Shown piece by piece: positions 1-12,025 of a stretch of DNA of 64,000 bases; position 1 is the first letter of the stretch; each line of letters opens with the position of its first letter. Source of the stretch: Castanea sativa (lineage: Eukaryota > Streptophyta > Magnoliopsida > Fagales > Fagaceae); contig NC_134015.1 of NCBI RefSeq assembly GCF_040712315.1, forward strand, positions 6,041,945 through 6,105,944, written 5' to 3'. The position numbers and the translations under genes are program-made. Below the pieces are notes generated by a model. It was not told where the DNA came from. It saw only the letters and a list, made by a program, of their open reading frames with translations, and searched no databases.

Positions 1-1010
1 AAATTTGCTCTGTTAAAATGTTAATACTGATTTCACCTTTTTTTTTTAAAAAAAATTTTTTGTTAAAATGCCATTTTTGAATTTAGCTATATTAATTCCA
101 ATTTTATTAAAAAAAATCATGCAAAATTGGCATTAACATAGCTGATTTCTAAAGAGAATACACATGCTAAGGAGTAAACAAATCTTTGAGCATTCTCACA
201 ACAGCTAAAACCATCATCACTGCCACCAATTACGCCCACTAGGATATTCTCTTGGGAGTAATTCTCAAGTATTCTCGGAGTATGAAGAATGATGTTCCCT
301 CCTCTCTATTCATAGTGGAGTTCACTCATTAAATTTATAGTGGAGTCTATCATAAATGTAAGAGGGGGGAATATCATTTTTTCGTATTTCGAGAGTACCT
401 AAGAATTTTCCTTCTCTTGGGTAGGATAAGAGGCTTATACGTTGCATAGTTATTGTGAGATGCTATATTACTCATAGATTAAAATTTTATAGTAGAATTT
501 TTATGGCAAATTCATTGTAAAGTTTCTAAAATTGTATTTACAATTTTACTCATTTTGAAATGAGTGAATTGGATTTTACTATTATAGGGTAAAACATTGA
601 CCATTTTGATGACATAGTAAAATCCAAATCCACTCATTTCAAATTTAATAAACAAGAAGAATTTAAGAACTCTATTGATGCAAAGGATGTATACACAAAG
701 TTCATTTAAAAATTAAATAAAAGAAAAATTAAATTCTAAAAGTCACAGAATCTATAGAATCTACAATAAAATAAAATAAAAAACTGTTTTTGAATACTAT
801 AACCATGGTGTGTCATGTGTTTGATTTTTTTTTCCTGTTTTAAACTTTGATTAAACTATAAGTCACAAAAATAAATATATAACAAGTTGTGATTGGTAGA
901 GCATAAGGGGAACTACAAAAAGTGAAACGTAGGATTTTTGTTTCCACCACTTCTTAGTCTACCAAGAAAAACGACTCCTTTATGGAGTAAGAAAGCCGCT
1001 TAGTCAACCA
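1..1010. other. Gene-free AT-rich flank
   Basis: This is AT-rich sequence downstream (3') of the SAR1-like gene. I see no ORF with recognisable content, no RNA gene and no clear element boundary. A weak direct repeat of an 'actcatttcaaa'-type stretch occurs near 550-650. Confidence 0.5.
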
Positions 1011-3737
1011 CTACTTTATGTTGTGAGAAAGCCACTTAAAACCACGTAGATACTCTGTTGTGTTGTATTTTTCAGCCACAAAAACCTCAAGGGGGTGGGC
1101 ATTTGCTTTTGCCAGCTCTAACAAACCCATCCCAGTGGTGACACTGGCCAGGTCGAGAAGGGAACACAATTCCTCTTTTGTGTAACCAAAAGATGGAGTT
1201 GTGCACAAAATAAGGAATGGAAGATTGGCAAAGGCCTCATCAGAGAGTAGATCATGCAGGTCTCTTCTTGGCCCCACAAATTGCTCATTGGCCCTAGTAG
1301 CATCCACAATGTAGACAACTGCATCCATCTACAGAACAAAGATTGAAATGTATTTAGCGAAATTGCATAACTTAACAAAGAAGATAGCATGGTGGAGCAA
1401 CTCACAATGCCAAGCACAACTTGAAACATTTTCCACTTCGTTATCCAATCAGACAGAAATTAAGCCAAATTCCCAATCCAGAATCTCAAGAGACATATAA
1501 GGATTACCTTTCTTTTTTTCAACATTTCCCAAATGTTATTTAAAACAACCAACAAGAAAGAAGGTCTACAAACAGACCTAAAACAAAATGTGCTATAACC
1601 GAACTTTCCATGATCACTGTTTGCCTCCATGAATCAAATATAAACATGAAATGGTTTGCCTGAAGTATGAAGGCAATATATATTAAGATTTAGGGCAAGG
1701 CAACAATATAAGTAAAAACAATTTCACAGGCCGCTGGTGTTCAGTTGGGATAGCAAAGCTTAAGCATATGGGCCTGTATAAAAGAAATTTAATACAGTAA
1801 ATGTAAGAGCACCAAAATTCTCATTTGCTTTATATTTTGGTTAGAGGTTAGCCAAATCAATTAAAATATAACAAAGGCTAACTTTTCCATTCTAAACCAA
1901 AATATTCACCACTACCAAATTTATGGCTTATACAGTCACAACTCAAAGTTTATCATGGTTCAAACTTCAAATCAGGGTGAATTAGAATCCGGCTTACTAG
2001 CAAAAACTAGTCACAGTCATGTTCAGACTAGGACAGAAAGGATTCCATTAAACTAAAACAGAGAGTTCAGGAACTGCATCAGATAAAACAGCCTGGTCTA
2101 ACACAGCAAGAGAGTTAGAACTAGGCTACCCCAAAAAAACATGCAAGCATTCTCAAGACTAAATATGAAATTTAAACTACAATCACAATATCATCATATT
2201 GCACATATCATTAACTAAATATTCTCGTCAAACATAATTGAGAAATTGAGATATGTACCTTGGCACCATAGTCTCTCCAAACTGCATGAGCTATCCGAGG
2301 TCTTCCTAAATCAAAAAAGTTGAACATGATGTTCCCAATAGAAGACACCCATGATGTCAAATACGGCGCTGGCTCAACATTCTGCAATATCCATTCATCC
2401 ATAAATTCAATACCCACAAAAAAGAATATCAAATCAATGGTAGTCAAATTAAACAAAACACCAATCCATCATTTTTTAGCTGAGAATCAAAATCAAACCA
2501 AAAAAAAAAAAACTTTTTCATTGTTAAAAGTTCCGGCTTTAAGTATCTCACATTTACTAATATAAATTACTGTATCTAGCTCATTCTTAACTATTGCTAA
2601 TGTCACACTCTAATCTATGAACTCCGTCACACCTTCTTAACTTAAAATCTTTAGACCCAATTTTTTATTTCAGCAGTGGGATTAGAGATTAAAAAAAAAT
2701 GAAGTAACTTTTTACTTCCTCTAATTAACGGTTGAAATGAAAAGTTGTAACTTTACATCTCCACCATCCACAAATAGGACATCCTTAGTGCATTTGCATT
2801 AGTCAAAATTTTAGGATTTAGCATCTAAAAATGCCACTTTATAGAATTAAACACGATACTTTACCATTCATGCAATATCAAAACTTCCATATTTATTTAC
2901 CACGGCCGAAACTCAGCCAAAATCAAATCCAAACAACCACCACGACGGCCGAAACCCAGCCAAAATCAAATCACAACAAAGACCCACGAGTCCACCAAAT
3001 CACAAAATCAAATCACACCCACCGAAATCAAAGCACAAAACCCACCAAAACAGCCAAAATCACAAAAAATCCAAACAACCCACTCTCGGTGAAAAGCGAC
3101 GAACTCGACTTATAACAGAGACCCACGAATCACAAACCACCAATCGGTGAAGAGAGACGAACTCGACCCATATAACAGAGACCCACCAAACCCACGACCA
3201 TAGCAAAATCGAGAGAGTGAGAGTGGGTGAGAAGAAGAGAGAGAAAAGTGAGAAAGTGAGGATTCAAGACTTGGGGAAGAGAGAGGCTTTGGGAAGCGAA
3301 AGTGAATAAACAAATGATCTGTTTTTTTTGTTTTTAACATGTCACTTCAGTGAGCTTTTAATGTAGTGTGCTTTTTTGGAAAGAGATGCTATGAGATGCT
3401 TAAAAACAAATAGCTAGCCCACCAAATGCGTGCTATTATTGAATATTCCACAGTAGAAGCATAATTCTATTTTCAGTGAGAAACATATAGAACTACCTTG
3501 TCTGAGAGGCTCGAAATCACCGCCGTTTTGCAGCTCTCATCATTCCCTAAGAACAACACGTTCGCCACCTTGGGTTTGAAGATATAAGACCCTCCCTGCT
3601 TTTCTCAAGGAAAAAAAAAAAAACTCAAGAATAAACAGAACGCTTTAAAAATTGCTTAAGAAATTAGAGAGAGAGAGAGAGAGGGAGTGTGGCACCAGAT
3701 AGTTGATCAGATCACGAACCCAATTGCCCATATCCAT
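1011..3737 (-). CDS. SAR1-like small GTPase family protein lacking consensus GTP-binding motifs (4 exons)
   Basis: Exons on the minus strand: 3737-3696, 3595-3497, 2381-2259, 1328-1011. All junctions are GT-AG and stay in frame, giving 193 aa, the usual length of plant SAR1, the GTPase that starts COPII coat assembly at the ER. The order matches SAR1: a short N-terminal helix (MDMGNWVRDLINYL), then VLFLGND, FFDLGRPRIAHAVWRDYGAK, DAVVYIVDA, DLHDLLSDEA, FLIL and the C-terminal GFKWLSHNIK. The nucleotide-binding motifs are broken. The P-loop reads GNDESCKT, with the Gly before Lys-Thr changed to Cys. The DLGGH motif reads DLGRP, losing the DxxG glycine and the catalytic His. The NKID motif is replaced by CTTPS. 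The frame and splice sites have nevertheless survived. It is either a pseudo-GTPase or a recently silenced copy. The start could also be the third codon (3731). The exon 1 donor (CTG/GTGCCA) is the weakest junction. Family assignment is firm; function is unknown. Confidence 0.8.
2780..3425. mobile_element. Probable MITE inside intron 2 of the SAR1-like gene
   Basis: The intron between 2382 and 3496 contains a compositionally distinct block: an A/C-rich 'ccaccaaa' region, then a purine-rich 'gagagtgag' region. It is bounded by agtgcatttgcattag near 2786 and, inverted, by a related agcacgcatttgg near 3440. The tract accgaaa/cggtgaa...gacgaactcgac repeats twice (about 3090-3120 and 3143-3170). 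This resembles non-autonomous plant DNA elements, but no perfect target-site duplication was found, so the ends are approximate. Confidence 0.4.
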
Positions 3738-4074
3738 CCTTCCTTCTTCTATTTTCTTTTTTTGTAGTATGTTTGTGAGGGAACAGAAAATTAGACTCTT
3801 AAGTGTAATCTTAAAACTAAACTTCTACGTTGGCTATCCTTTTAATCCATTCAACTTTCTCATACCAATGACAGCGCATGTCGGCCTCGGGTGTTTTTTT
3901 TTTGTATTAATATGACGTAATATGAGCGTAATAGCTTTTTTTTTTTATTTAGTTTATTTTATTATTATTTATAAATCTCATTATATTTTTTAGACCTATT
4001 ATATTGTTTTAACTAGATTTTAGTTTCTCTTTGTCCACTTCTGATTGACCATTAATCGGTTATTGATGTCATGA

Positions 4075-4109
<35 letters not shown>

Positions 4110-4335
4110 TCCCAAATCATATCTTTTGCTTAAAAGTAGTTGCTTTCTCCGCATAAATTTTAAATTGTTCAACTCTTTAAGTAATCTCATCCAAGTCGTA
4201 TCTCATGAATACGGTAGCTAGTTGTTCATTCGTTGAAGATTTATAAAAACAGTCGCAACAATTGCAATTGCAATTGAGTTATGCTTTTAATAGAAATATT
4301 ACATAAATTTTATCAAATCAGGATGAAAAATCTTA
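3738..4335. other. Intergenic sequence with TG/TA microsatellite
   Basis: This lies upstream of the SAR1-like start. A (TG)n(TA)n dinucleotide tract sits at about 4076-4110. No TATA box can be assigned with confidence on the minus strand. Confidence 0.5.
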
Positions 4336-4339
4336 GTGA

Positions 4340-4800
4340 AAGACTAGACTACAATACCATTTAGCTAGTTCATAGGCTGCTAGATTTGCCTCACGATAAA
4401 CCTAGCTAAAGTATAAAGAATCAAGATCAACAAATGCAAAGTTAACTGCCAATACAAAATTGAGCAATCTTCATGGGACTTGATAAATAGGAGCCCTTAT
4501 AGAATCTATGCATATCTTGGAGTCGCTTTCGATTACAAAGTGAAAGGCATGCAACTTACTAGCAATATGATGTGCCAAAATAATTGTCTTGGCCTTTGCA
4601 ACTCTGCTTAAAGAGGGACGTTGATATTTACCTTCTTTGAGTGAGCAAAAAACAATTTCCCTCTCCAGTCTCTAACTACCACAACCATGGAAAAAAAAAA
4701 AAAAACTTTGCTTAACTACAGCATCACAATTAAGTTTGAAGGAGTCATGACTCATGACTTGGTTTTGTCCACCTGCTGGAACTTCTAGAAGAACCCCTAG
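4340..4800 (-). pseudogene. Decayed LINE-type RNase H domain
   Basis: Read on the minus strand, the frames contain pieces typical of the plant retroelement RNase H (RVT_3) domain. In order they are SFKLNCDA (near 4740), VVVRDWRGKL (near 4670), HSKKVN, FVIESDSKICID (near 4520), then a degraded VYREANLAAYELAKW near 4370. Stops, frameshifts and a homopolymer run (4690-4705) interrupt it, so it encodes nothing intact. It is a relic of a non-LTR retrotransposon or of an RNase H-like gene derived from one. Confidence 0.65.
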
Positions 4801-6160
4801 GCTCACTTGTTCTTTACATGAATAACTTTGTTTTTGCACAACCATATACAATCAAGAGTCAAGGCCCAAAACAGAAGAAACTTCTCTTTATTTTCCTCAT
4901 TGAACCGCAACACTTTTGGTGGGTCAAGTAGCATTTCAATCTCAACTAAGATATAGAGGATAATTGTAAGTTGTCCCATCTAATGCTCCATTAACTCCAA
5001 ATCAAAGTACTCTCGCAAGATGATATGTTTTATCTACAATAACCTTTTTTTTTTAAAAAAAATATTCAATTTCAACTCTAAACTATGCCTCATCAACCCA
5101 TACTCAAAGGGTTGACTGGTAAAAGAAAGGAATAGTCTGCTTTTAAAGCGCAAAGCAGCAGAAGCACCGAAACCATTGATTATTGCTAATAAATAAAGGG
5201 AAGTGGTTAGCTAATCTCTTTTGGTTTAATGTTTAATGATTACTTTTAGAAACTTTTTATGAAAACTATATTTCTTTTTTTCCGTTTTACAAATTTTTAA
5301 ATTTTCTAAAAAATTGTATTAAATTTTTTCTAAAATAATTAATTAATAAATAAATACTTTAAAAGTATTCGTTTAATTAGAATTATAAATTAATTGATTT
5401 ATAGATAAATTTTATTAGAAAAAGTTAACAGTTGCCTTATTGATTTAAGTAATATTTTCAGAATTTTTTTATGAGAATAAAAAGTAAGAATTTGTTTATC
5501 TGTTTTTTTTTATATATGTTTCATGAAAAAAAATTTCAATTTTTTTAAATTGACCATTAAAAAACTCGTTACTCTGGCCTAATTTTTATTACTGATTAGT
5601 GTTTAGTCATCTAGTACACGTGAGTTTACCACAAACAACTTAACTAGTGGCAAATGATAGGATCATTCAAAAAATAAAAAGGTAAATAATGGGATAAAAT
5701 ATATGGACACAACTTCTACTGCAATGAAAAAAAGTTGTGAGCTCGTATGAAAGTGATAAACCACATTATAATTATGATAAAAATTGTAACATAAAAGTTG
5801 TGATTTTAGAAGAATTTGAAAGAGTATGAAAGGTTGGACATTGACCTAAAATAGTCATGTTTTATGAACAATGTTATGTACACAAAAAATTTCTCTACAT
5901 TTTTTACAATAGTTAAATTGTTAAGCTTTTACTAGTTCCCATCTAAAAAGTCCACAACTAACATCATTTTTTTACCTACTACTAATAATTTGCTATATCA
6001 ATAATTGTCAAAAGTTTTGTTCAATATTTTGTGTTTATAAACTTTCTCATGTTTTAAGCAATGCCACCAACATTCTATCTTAAAACTTATTTAGAGTTTT
6101 TGCATTTTAGATTTTTTAATTAAATTCAATTGTGTAGTTTTTTAACCACAATGTTGAATT
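4801..6160. other. AT-rich spacer, no gene seen
   Basis: This continues from the RNase H relic into very AT-rich DNA with poly-T/poly-A runs. I find no coding-like stretch in any frame and no clear repeat boundary. Confidence 0.5.
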
Positions 6161-6164
6161 CAAA

Positions 6165-6341
6165 CCACCGCACACCCTTGGTGCGATAGTCACTCCACAG
6201 GTATAAATGCTTGTGGAGTGTAGGGGGTAAGAGCTGGGATTCAAGTCTCCATGAGAGAGCTTTCACACACATATACACTTAAATTAGGCTAAAGTAAAAA
6301 TTCTATCTTGTATAAAATATATATATATATATATATATTTG
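6165..6341 (+). mobile_element. tRNA-derived SINE (family 1, copy a)
   Basis: It starts ccaccgcacacccttggtgc and has an A-box-like segment (ttggtgcgatagtcactcc) and a B-box-like segment (ggattcaagtctcc). The body then reads cacacatatacacttaaatt..ggctaaagtaaaaattctatcttgta and ends in an A/TA-rich tail. The same family recurs at 42071 and 56974, where clean target-site duplications define its ends. Here the 3' end has merged with a TA microsatellite and no TSD is legible. Confidence 0.75.
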
Positions 6342-6869
6342 AAAAATAATTATGGTTTCATTCATCGATACAATTATGTGATCATTTTGATTGAACAATC
6401 TAAAGTTTATTATTAAAAAAGGGTCTAAATGCATTGTTGGTCTTTAAATTTAACCTACTAAGCATTTTTTGTTTTTTTTTTTTTTAAATTTGACAAACGA
6501 GGATGTCCAGACCTCTTCGAGTATTTGACTATTCCCTTAAGTATATACAGTTCTCTCATCTTACATGCACTAGGTTATTATTAAGAGGAATCTCATAGTG
6601 GGTGGCTCCAAAATACTAGTAAGAGGTTTCGAACTCAATATCTCATGAATATCATGAAACCTTAGAAACCACCAAGCCAACTCCTTGGGGCTAGCGTATG
6701 TTATTCTTGAAGTTTAAAAAATGAGTGCTATTAGTTCCTCTACCAACTTCTGTTAGTTTTCTTGTCAATATATCTAATGAAGTAATGACATGACTTTTTT
6801 AGTGGCATAACAATTGTTTATTATCAAAAAATCACACATCAACTTGGGAAGATCCGAACTTGTTTAATG

Positions 6870-7128
6870 TGATTTGCCCACTCAATTTAAACTAGTTTCT
6901 AATTTTCTTTCCCAAATCAATCTTGGTAGCAAAAATTTCGAAATTAAAATGAGAAATTTCTCTCTTTCTCGGCAGAGACGGATCCACGTTGAGAACAAAG
7001 TGTGGTTTGCCCACTCAATTTTCTAATTCTCTTTCCCAAATCGAACTGGGTAGCAAAAACTTCCAAAATGAAATGAGATATCTCTCTTTCTCAATAGAGA
7101 TAGATCCACATTGAGAACAAAGAGGGCC
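6870..7128. repeat. Tandem duplication, about 130 bp x 2
   Basis: Two diverged head-to-tail copies. Each runs from 'tttgcccactcaattt' through 'ctttcccaaatc', 'ggtagcaaaaa' and 'gagatt/atatctctctttctc' to 'atccac(g/a)ttgagaacaaag'. The first spans about 6870-7000 and the second about 7001-7128. Confidence 0.75.
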
Positions 7129-8355
7129 ATGCCCCCGTGCCATGCACCCCCATTTTAAATCTTAGTTTAAATTACTTATTTGATTCTTAACCTTTATGTT
7201 ATATGTTAAAATTGGTCATTTTAAGCAGGTTATAAATGAATTGAGTTAACCTGTATTTTTCACATAAATTAAAAAAAAAAAAAAATACAATGTATTTGCC
7301 ATTTTGAAAGTCATGTAACAAATTACTTTATGTAAAAATGCATTACTTTGAATTCACCACTCATATCAAGAATGAGCTCAACTAAACAAATTAATACTCA
7401 TTCAATAATTTTAAAATTATACAAATCTCAATATTACTGACAAAAAAATTAGTACAAATGATATGTAAAACAAATACACAAATTTTATTTCTACACAATA
7501 TCAACATCCCAAAACATAAAACAAAATTACAAATTTCTTATTGAATAACTAATTTGACAAAGAATAAAAACATATAAGAAATTTACAATCTTAAAAACTA
7601 ATTTTATAACCTACTATCCATTGTGGTTGGCATTCTATTTCAATTTAAGAATATATATTAAAGTTTGATTATTTGTTTATTTATACATGGTCTCTTTTAT
7701 GAATATTATATCATTTTTAAGCAACACGCATTCTAATAAATATCATAATTTATTTTGAAAAACAGTTTATTTTGGACATGAATTGTTAAAAAATAGATCT
7801 AAGCATTCATAATTAATGCTAATTTCATTGATTCTTTGGCTTCACTTTTTATGAATTTTTCTCATACATATCTATAATTTTAAATATATATTTTTAACTC
7901 TATTATAACTAGATTATCTTGATATGTACTTTATTAATCGATATCTAAAAATCTTTTCTCATTACAGAATGCCTCAACCATTCAACTTTTAATTTATTTG
8001 AATGTAGTTTAGGTAAATATTTCAATTGTTTCCTTAAAAATCTCAACAAACAATTAAATCAATATTGTCTTAATTTTATTATTTTTTTACCAAAAAAAAA
8101 GTTCAAAAAAATGGTTTAGGTTAGAAGTTGAGTCGGGTTGACTGGCAAAAAAACGTGTTGAGTCACAAGCCAACACGTTTTTGCTTCGACGTTTTTGCTT
8201 TGAGTTAAAAAATTTTGGATTCATGATATTTTCAAGTTAGGTCAACAAATTCTAACTTGTTTTGTCATGTCTAGCATTTTCCATACACCTAGGACCAAAT
8301 TGACATAATATCAAAAAGTTAGAAACAAAATTGACAAATTTGAAAAAGATACCAA
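7129..8355. other. AT-rich spacer, no gene seen
   Basis: No recognisable coding sequence, RNA gene or bounded element is visible. A short local inverted motif occurs near 8150-8205 (aacgtgttgag...caacacgttttt). Confidence 0.45.
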
Positions 8356-8359
8356 ATCG

Positions 8360-8440
8360 ACACACAATCTAATGGTTAAGGAGTGAATAAGTAATTTAAG
8401 ACACACAATCTAATGGTTAAGAACTGAATAAGTAATTTAG
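8360..8440. repeat. 41-bp direct tandem duplication
   Basis: A unit beginning acacacaatctaatggttaa and ending gaataagtaattta(a/g)g occurs twice in immediate succession (8360-8400 and 8401-8440), differing by only a few bases. Confidence 0.85.
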
Positions 8441-8452
8441 GTGTGTGTACGA

Positions 8453-8462
<10 letters not shown>

Positions 8463-8502
<40 letters not shown>

Positions 8503-8683
8503 GTCATGTTAACAAATGTCCTTAGGGCATTGGTTAATAATCAATTTTAGAAAAGTTTTGACATCACTTTTATGGGAAATGAAAAAAATTGTCAAAATAT
8601 TAATTGTTTTTCTGTTTTTTCTCATAAAAACTTTCTTTAAATAGATTATTAAACAATACCTTAAAGACATTCGTTAACATTTT

Positions 8684-8731
<48 letters not shown>
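8463..8731. mobile_element. Fold-back MITE (8501-8685) between two TA microsatellites
   Basis: The left arm begins gggtcatgttaacaaatgtc and continues ..ttaggg.attggttaataatc. The right arm, reverse-complemented, reads ggaaaatgttaacgaatgtc and continues ..ttaaggtattgtttaataatc. The arms pair for about 60 bp and leave a small loop. TA tracts flank both sides (8463-8500 and 8686-8731), consistent with insertion into a TA repeat, as expected for TA-targeting elements such as Stowaway/mariner. Family assignment is inference. Confidence 0.75.
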
Positions 8732-8737
<6 letters not shown>

Positions 8738-9239
8738 GTTTATCATCTTCCTCAAACAAGCAGATCCTAGTTCGTGACTTTGGAGGAATGAGCCATGCTT
8801 CCTTAAATATAGACATTTAGGACTGCAATGTAGAATTTTCCTAAAATGGAGAACTCATAGAGAGTATGATGTGAGGGTGTCTTTGAACATTCTTCTCTAA
8901 ATTGGGAACTTAACCTAAAATAGGGAAACTAATACTATGAATTAAAATCAGGTTTCCTAAATTTTTCTCCTTATTTTAGGATAATAATCCATTTCTCACA
9001 CTATTATTCTTTATTTCAATTTTTTTTAAACTATTTTTTATTTCAATTTCAATTACCAAGATAAAAAATAAAAATAAAATACTAACAAAGTTCTAGGCGA
9101 GAGTCGGTGCGTGGTGTCCAGAGTGATCAAGTTCAGTCGTGGGTCGGTGTGTGGGTCCCTGCCGTGCGTGGATCGCGCATTGATCAAGTTATAGACGTGG
9201 GTCGGTGGGTGGATGGCGGAGTGATCTAGCCATCTAGCA

Positions 9240-10042
9240 TCTAGGTGTGGATTGACACAGTTGCCGAATTTCCCAAATCCAGAATCTCAAAAGAGATATG
9301 AAGGATCGCCACTGTTTTTTCAGAATAGTATTTTAAACACAACTAACAAGAAAGGATAATCAACAAGTGAGAAGTCAATGATGTACTAGTAGTAAAATTA
9401 TATTATAATAATTAATATGCAAGAGATCTGCAATGTGATTAATATTTGACCTGATAAATTTGGTAGGTCGAGACACTATTAGGCTATTAGCACACCTTCT
9501 AAAACAAAATATTGTGCTATCACCAAAACCCCATGAATCAAATACGGAATAGAAGGCATTAACATAACATAAGCACACACAATTTCAGAAGTCCAGGTGG
9601 GATGGCAAAGCTCATATGTAAAAGAAACTTAATAAATGTAGATATATATATTTGAGCACCAAATTTTTTTCATTTGCTTGGTATTTTGGTTAGAGTTTAG
9701 CTCAATCATGGAAAGTCATGTTCCCTACTATGGCAGAAAGGATTCCATTAAATTAAAGTAAGCTAGAGAGTTAGAACTAGGCTACCCCAAAACATGCAAG
9801 CATTCTCAAGAGTAAATATGAAATTTAAACTACAATCACAATATCATGATATTGAACATATCATTAACTTAATGTTCCCATTAAAGATAATTCGATAGAT
9901 TGAGAAATCTACCTTTCCCGATACTACACACACCCATGGTCTCAAATATTGCTTATGCAAATACAAATTAACACACAGCTTTAAAAACGACACACAGCTT
10001 TAAAAATGAGCACAAAGTGCTTAAGAAATGAGAGAGAGAGCA

Positions 10043-10073
<31 letters not shown>

Positions 10074-10185
10074 CCTAAGTGAGGAAATGAGGGAGGCCAG
10101 ACCGGTTTTATAGAAGGCGAACTTGAGAAAGTTTGAACAGACAGCCTGGCCTTGTTTTTCTTTTCTTTTTGATGTGACCCCAACC
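9240..10185 (-). pseudogene. SAR1-like gene fragment, copy 2 (decayed, in duplicated unit A)
   Basis: This collinear relic matches the 1470-3740 gene. 9265-9360 matches intron 3 sequence next to exon 4 (ccagaatctcaa..agatat.aaggat). 9655-9860 matches intron 3 (gctacccc..aaacatgcaagcattctcaaga). 9900-9960 keeps the exon 3 edge (ctacctt) and a shred of exon 3 (acacccatggtctcaaat). 9990-10070 matches intron 1 near exon 1, including the GA-repeat. Most of exon 3 and all of exons 2 and 4 are missing, so no SAR1-like product can be made. Confidence 0.7.
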
Positions 10186-10440
10186 CATCCTTTATAAAAC
10201 ATTTATCTACAGTGCAGTCCCGTTTTGACCTTTTTTTTAATTTTTAATTTTTGTAAAGAAAATACATGAAACTTCATTAAACGTTAAAAAAAGAAATTAT
10301 ATATTAAAGAATAGTTTGTTCGATAAAATAATAATTCTCTTTTATCCAAACAGATAAATTATCAATGCTTAAGACATATTTTGTTAATAAAAGAGTTGTA
10401 AGTTGTAACAGGTATATAAGTATATTACATTGCTGTGTAA

Positions 10441-10836
10441 GAGCATCCACAGCAGTGTAGCTAAAAATTTAGCAATTTAGCTCCATCAAAAGTTACTTTA
10501 TCTATTTTACTTACACACATACTGCAGCAGTGGATCTAGTTTAGCTTTCAACACAATAAAATAATATAAACATCACAATAAAATAATATATCTACCACAA
10601 TAAAATAATACATCTCACTACAATAAAAACACCACAATAAAAAGGTAATGTGAACACAAAATAAAAAATTAATTTTTTTTAGCTCTCATGAATAGTGCAC
10701 ATCTATCTATATATGTACACTGTAGCAATGAACTAAAAAAATATAGATTTAACTCCACTGCTGCATGCTTCTTTTTAGTGTTTTGGTGGAGCTAAAATAG
10801 CTATATAGCTATTTAGCTCCACTGCTGCAAGTGCTC
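10441..10836. mobile_element. PIF/Harbinger (Tourist-like) MITE with TAA target-site duplication
   Basis: The 396-bp element is flanked by TAA on both sides (10438-10440 and 10837-10839). The left terminus is gagcatccacagcagtgtag. The right terminus, reverse-complemented, is gagcacttgcagcagtggag. The terminal inverted repeats continue into 'ctaaa..tttagc'. There is no internal ORF. A 3-bp TAA/TTA duplication is the mark of the PIF/Harbinger superfamily. Confidence 0.85.
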
Positions 10837-10977
10837 TAACATGGGAAGACTCTACTTTACAAAAGCAAGATAAGAAAATGCAACTGACAATTCTTAAGTT
10901 CCCACAATCTAATATTTTTTAAGTACAATATTTTATCGCCATAATTACTAAAAGCATTCACGGCCCTAAAAAGTTTA

Positions 10978-11118
10978 GGGGTGTTTGGCAAGTGTGTTTA
11001 AACACATAATTATACATTTTAAACAACATTATATATTTTTTTACACATTTTTTCATCCACACGTATATAAAAAACACTCAAACAACATAACTTAAATTGT
11101 TTTCCCAAACACTTCCTT
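10978..11118. mobile_element. Short MITE with 'gtgtttgg' termini
   Basis: The left end reads ggggtgtttggcaagtgtg and the right end reads ttttcccaaacacttcctt, an imperfect inverted repeat around about 140 bp of AT-rich DNA containing acacacgtat-type segments. No target-site duplication was established, so the ends are approximate. Confidence 0.5.
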
Positions 11119-11119
11119 A

Positions 11120-12025
11120 GCTTCTAGCATTTTAAAAACTACTTTATATATTTTACCACTCCACTTTTCCAATACGTTCAACATTAAAAGTTTTTTATTT
11201 TTACCGTTTCATTTAAATATTCTCTTTTTATCATTTTTTTTATTCTTACTCTATTTTTTGTTTCTTTATCTCTCTTTATTTTTGTCTCTTTACCACTCAC
11301 AACTGCCAAATAAACAACAATTGTTTCCCCCTTTGGAGCTCATGTGAGCTTGTAAAGATAGAAATTTATTGTCCACCATTTGCAAAAAAATTTAGATAAA
11401 CCTCCACCATTGTAGCTTGCTTTTTAGCAATTTTAGCACCACCATTTACAAGTGCTCTAAATGTGCATGTGTAACCATGAAAGAGATGTATATATAAAAT
11501 TTTCCCACCTAAATCTGATATGTGAAAAAAAAAAAAAAAGGTCACTTCAAAAACGGATTGGGTAAGGTTCGACCCGTTTTTGTACCAAGGAAAAAAAATC
11601 ATAGGCCATGTCATTTGTCAAGTATTTATCTTCGGTTTTAGGTCGGGTTATTGGGCCCGGATCCAGTTTTACCACATGCATTTTAAATAATAAAATCAAC
11701 TATTATATGAAAAATGAAAATATCATCACAGTGTACTCTCGAAAGTTGAAATATTGAAGAATTACTAATATTGTTTATTATAATTGGTGGATAAGTAGCA
11801 TTAGTTGTAGTCCAGGTAAAAATGATATTCCAATCACCATTTATCACTAGTAAATTGAGAAAAGCATTGTGAAAACAATTATTAAAAAAAAAAAATTTTA
11901 TTAGATAGTTTCTTTTAAACTTATTTGGTTACGTACAACATTTTTTTTTCAAGGAAAAACTATAATTTTTGTTAACTATTAACAAATAAGCTCTTAACAT
12001 AGAAAAAAAAAATTCAAATGCATTT
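11120..12025. other. AT-rich spacer, no gene seen
   Basis: There is a pyrimidine-rich stretch at 11220-11300. A short 'gggtcgggttattgggcccgg' patch near 11640 resembles termini of hAT-like plant elements, but no partner end was found. Confidence 0.4.

Noticed and set aside
1118..1429. Minus-strand 103-aa frame overlapping SAR1 exon 4
   Set aside because: It is an alternative frame shadow. The exon 4 frame with DAVVYIVDA and GFKWLSHNIK is the one that matches the family.
6165..6341. Possible tRNA gene because of A- and B-box-like motifs
   Set aside because: It cannot fold as a cloverleaf with acceptor pairing and has an A-rich tail and dispersed copies. It is a SINE. The same applies to 13128, 42071 and 56974.
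9080..9240. GC-richer patch with repeated 'gtgggtcggtg' motifs
   Set aside because: It could be the inside of a non-autonomous element, but no matching termini were found and no coding content is visible.
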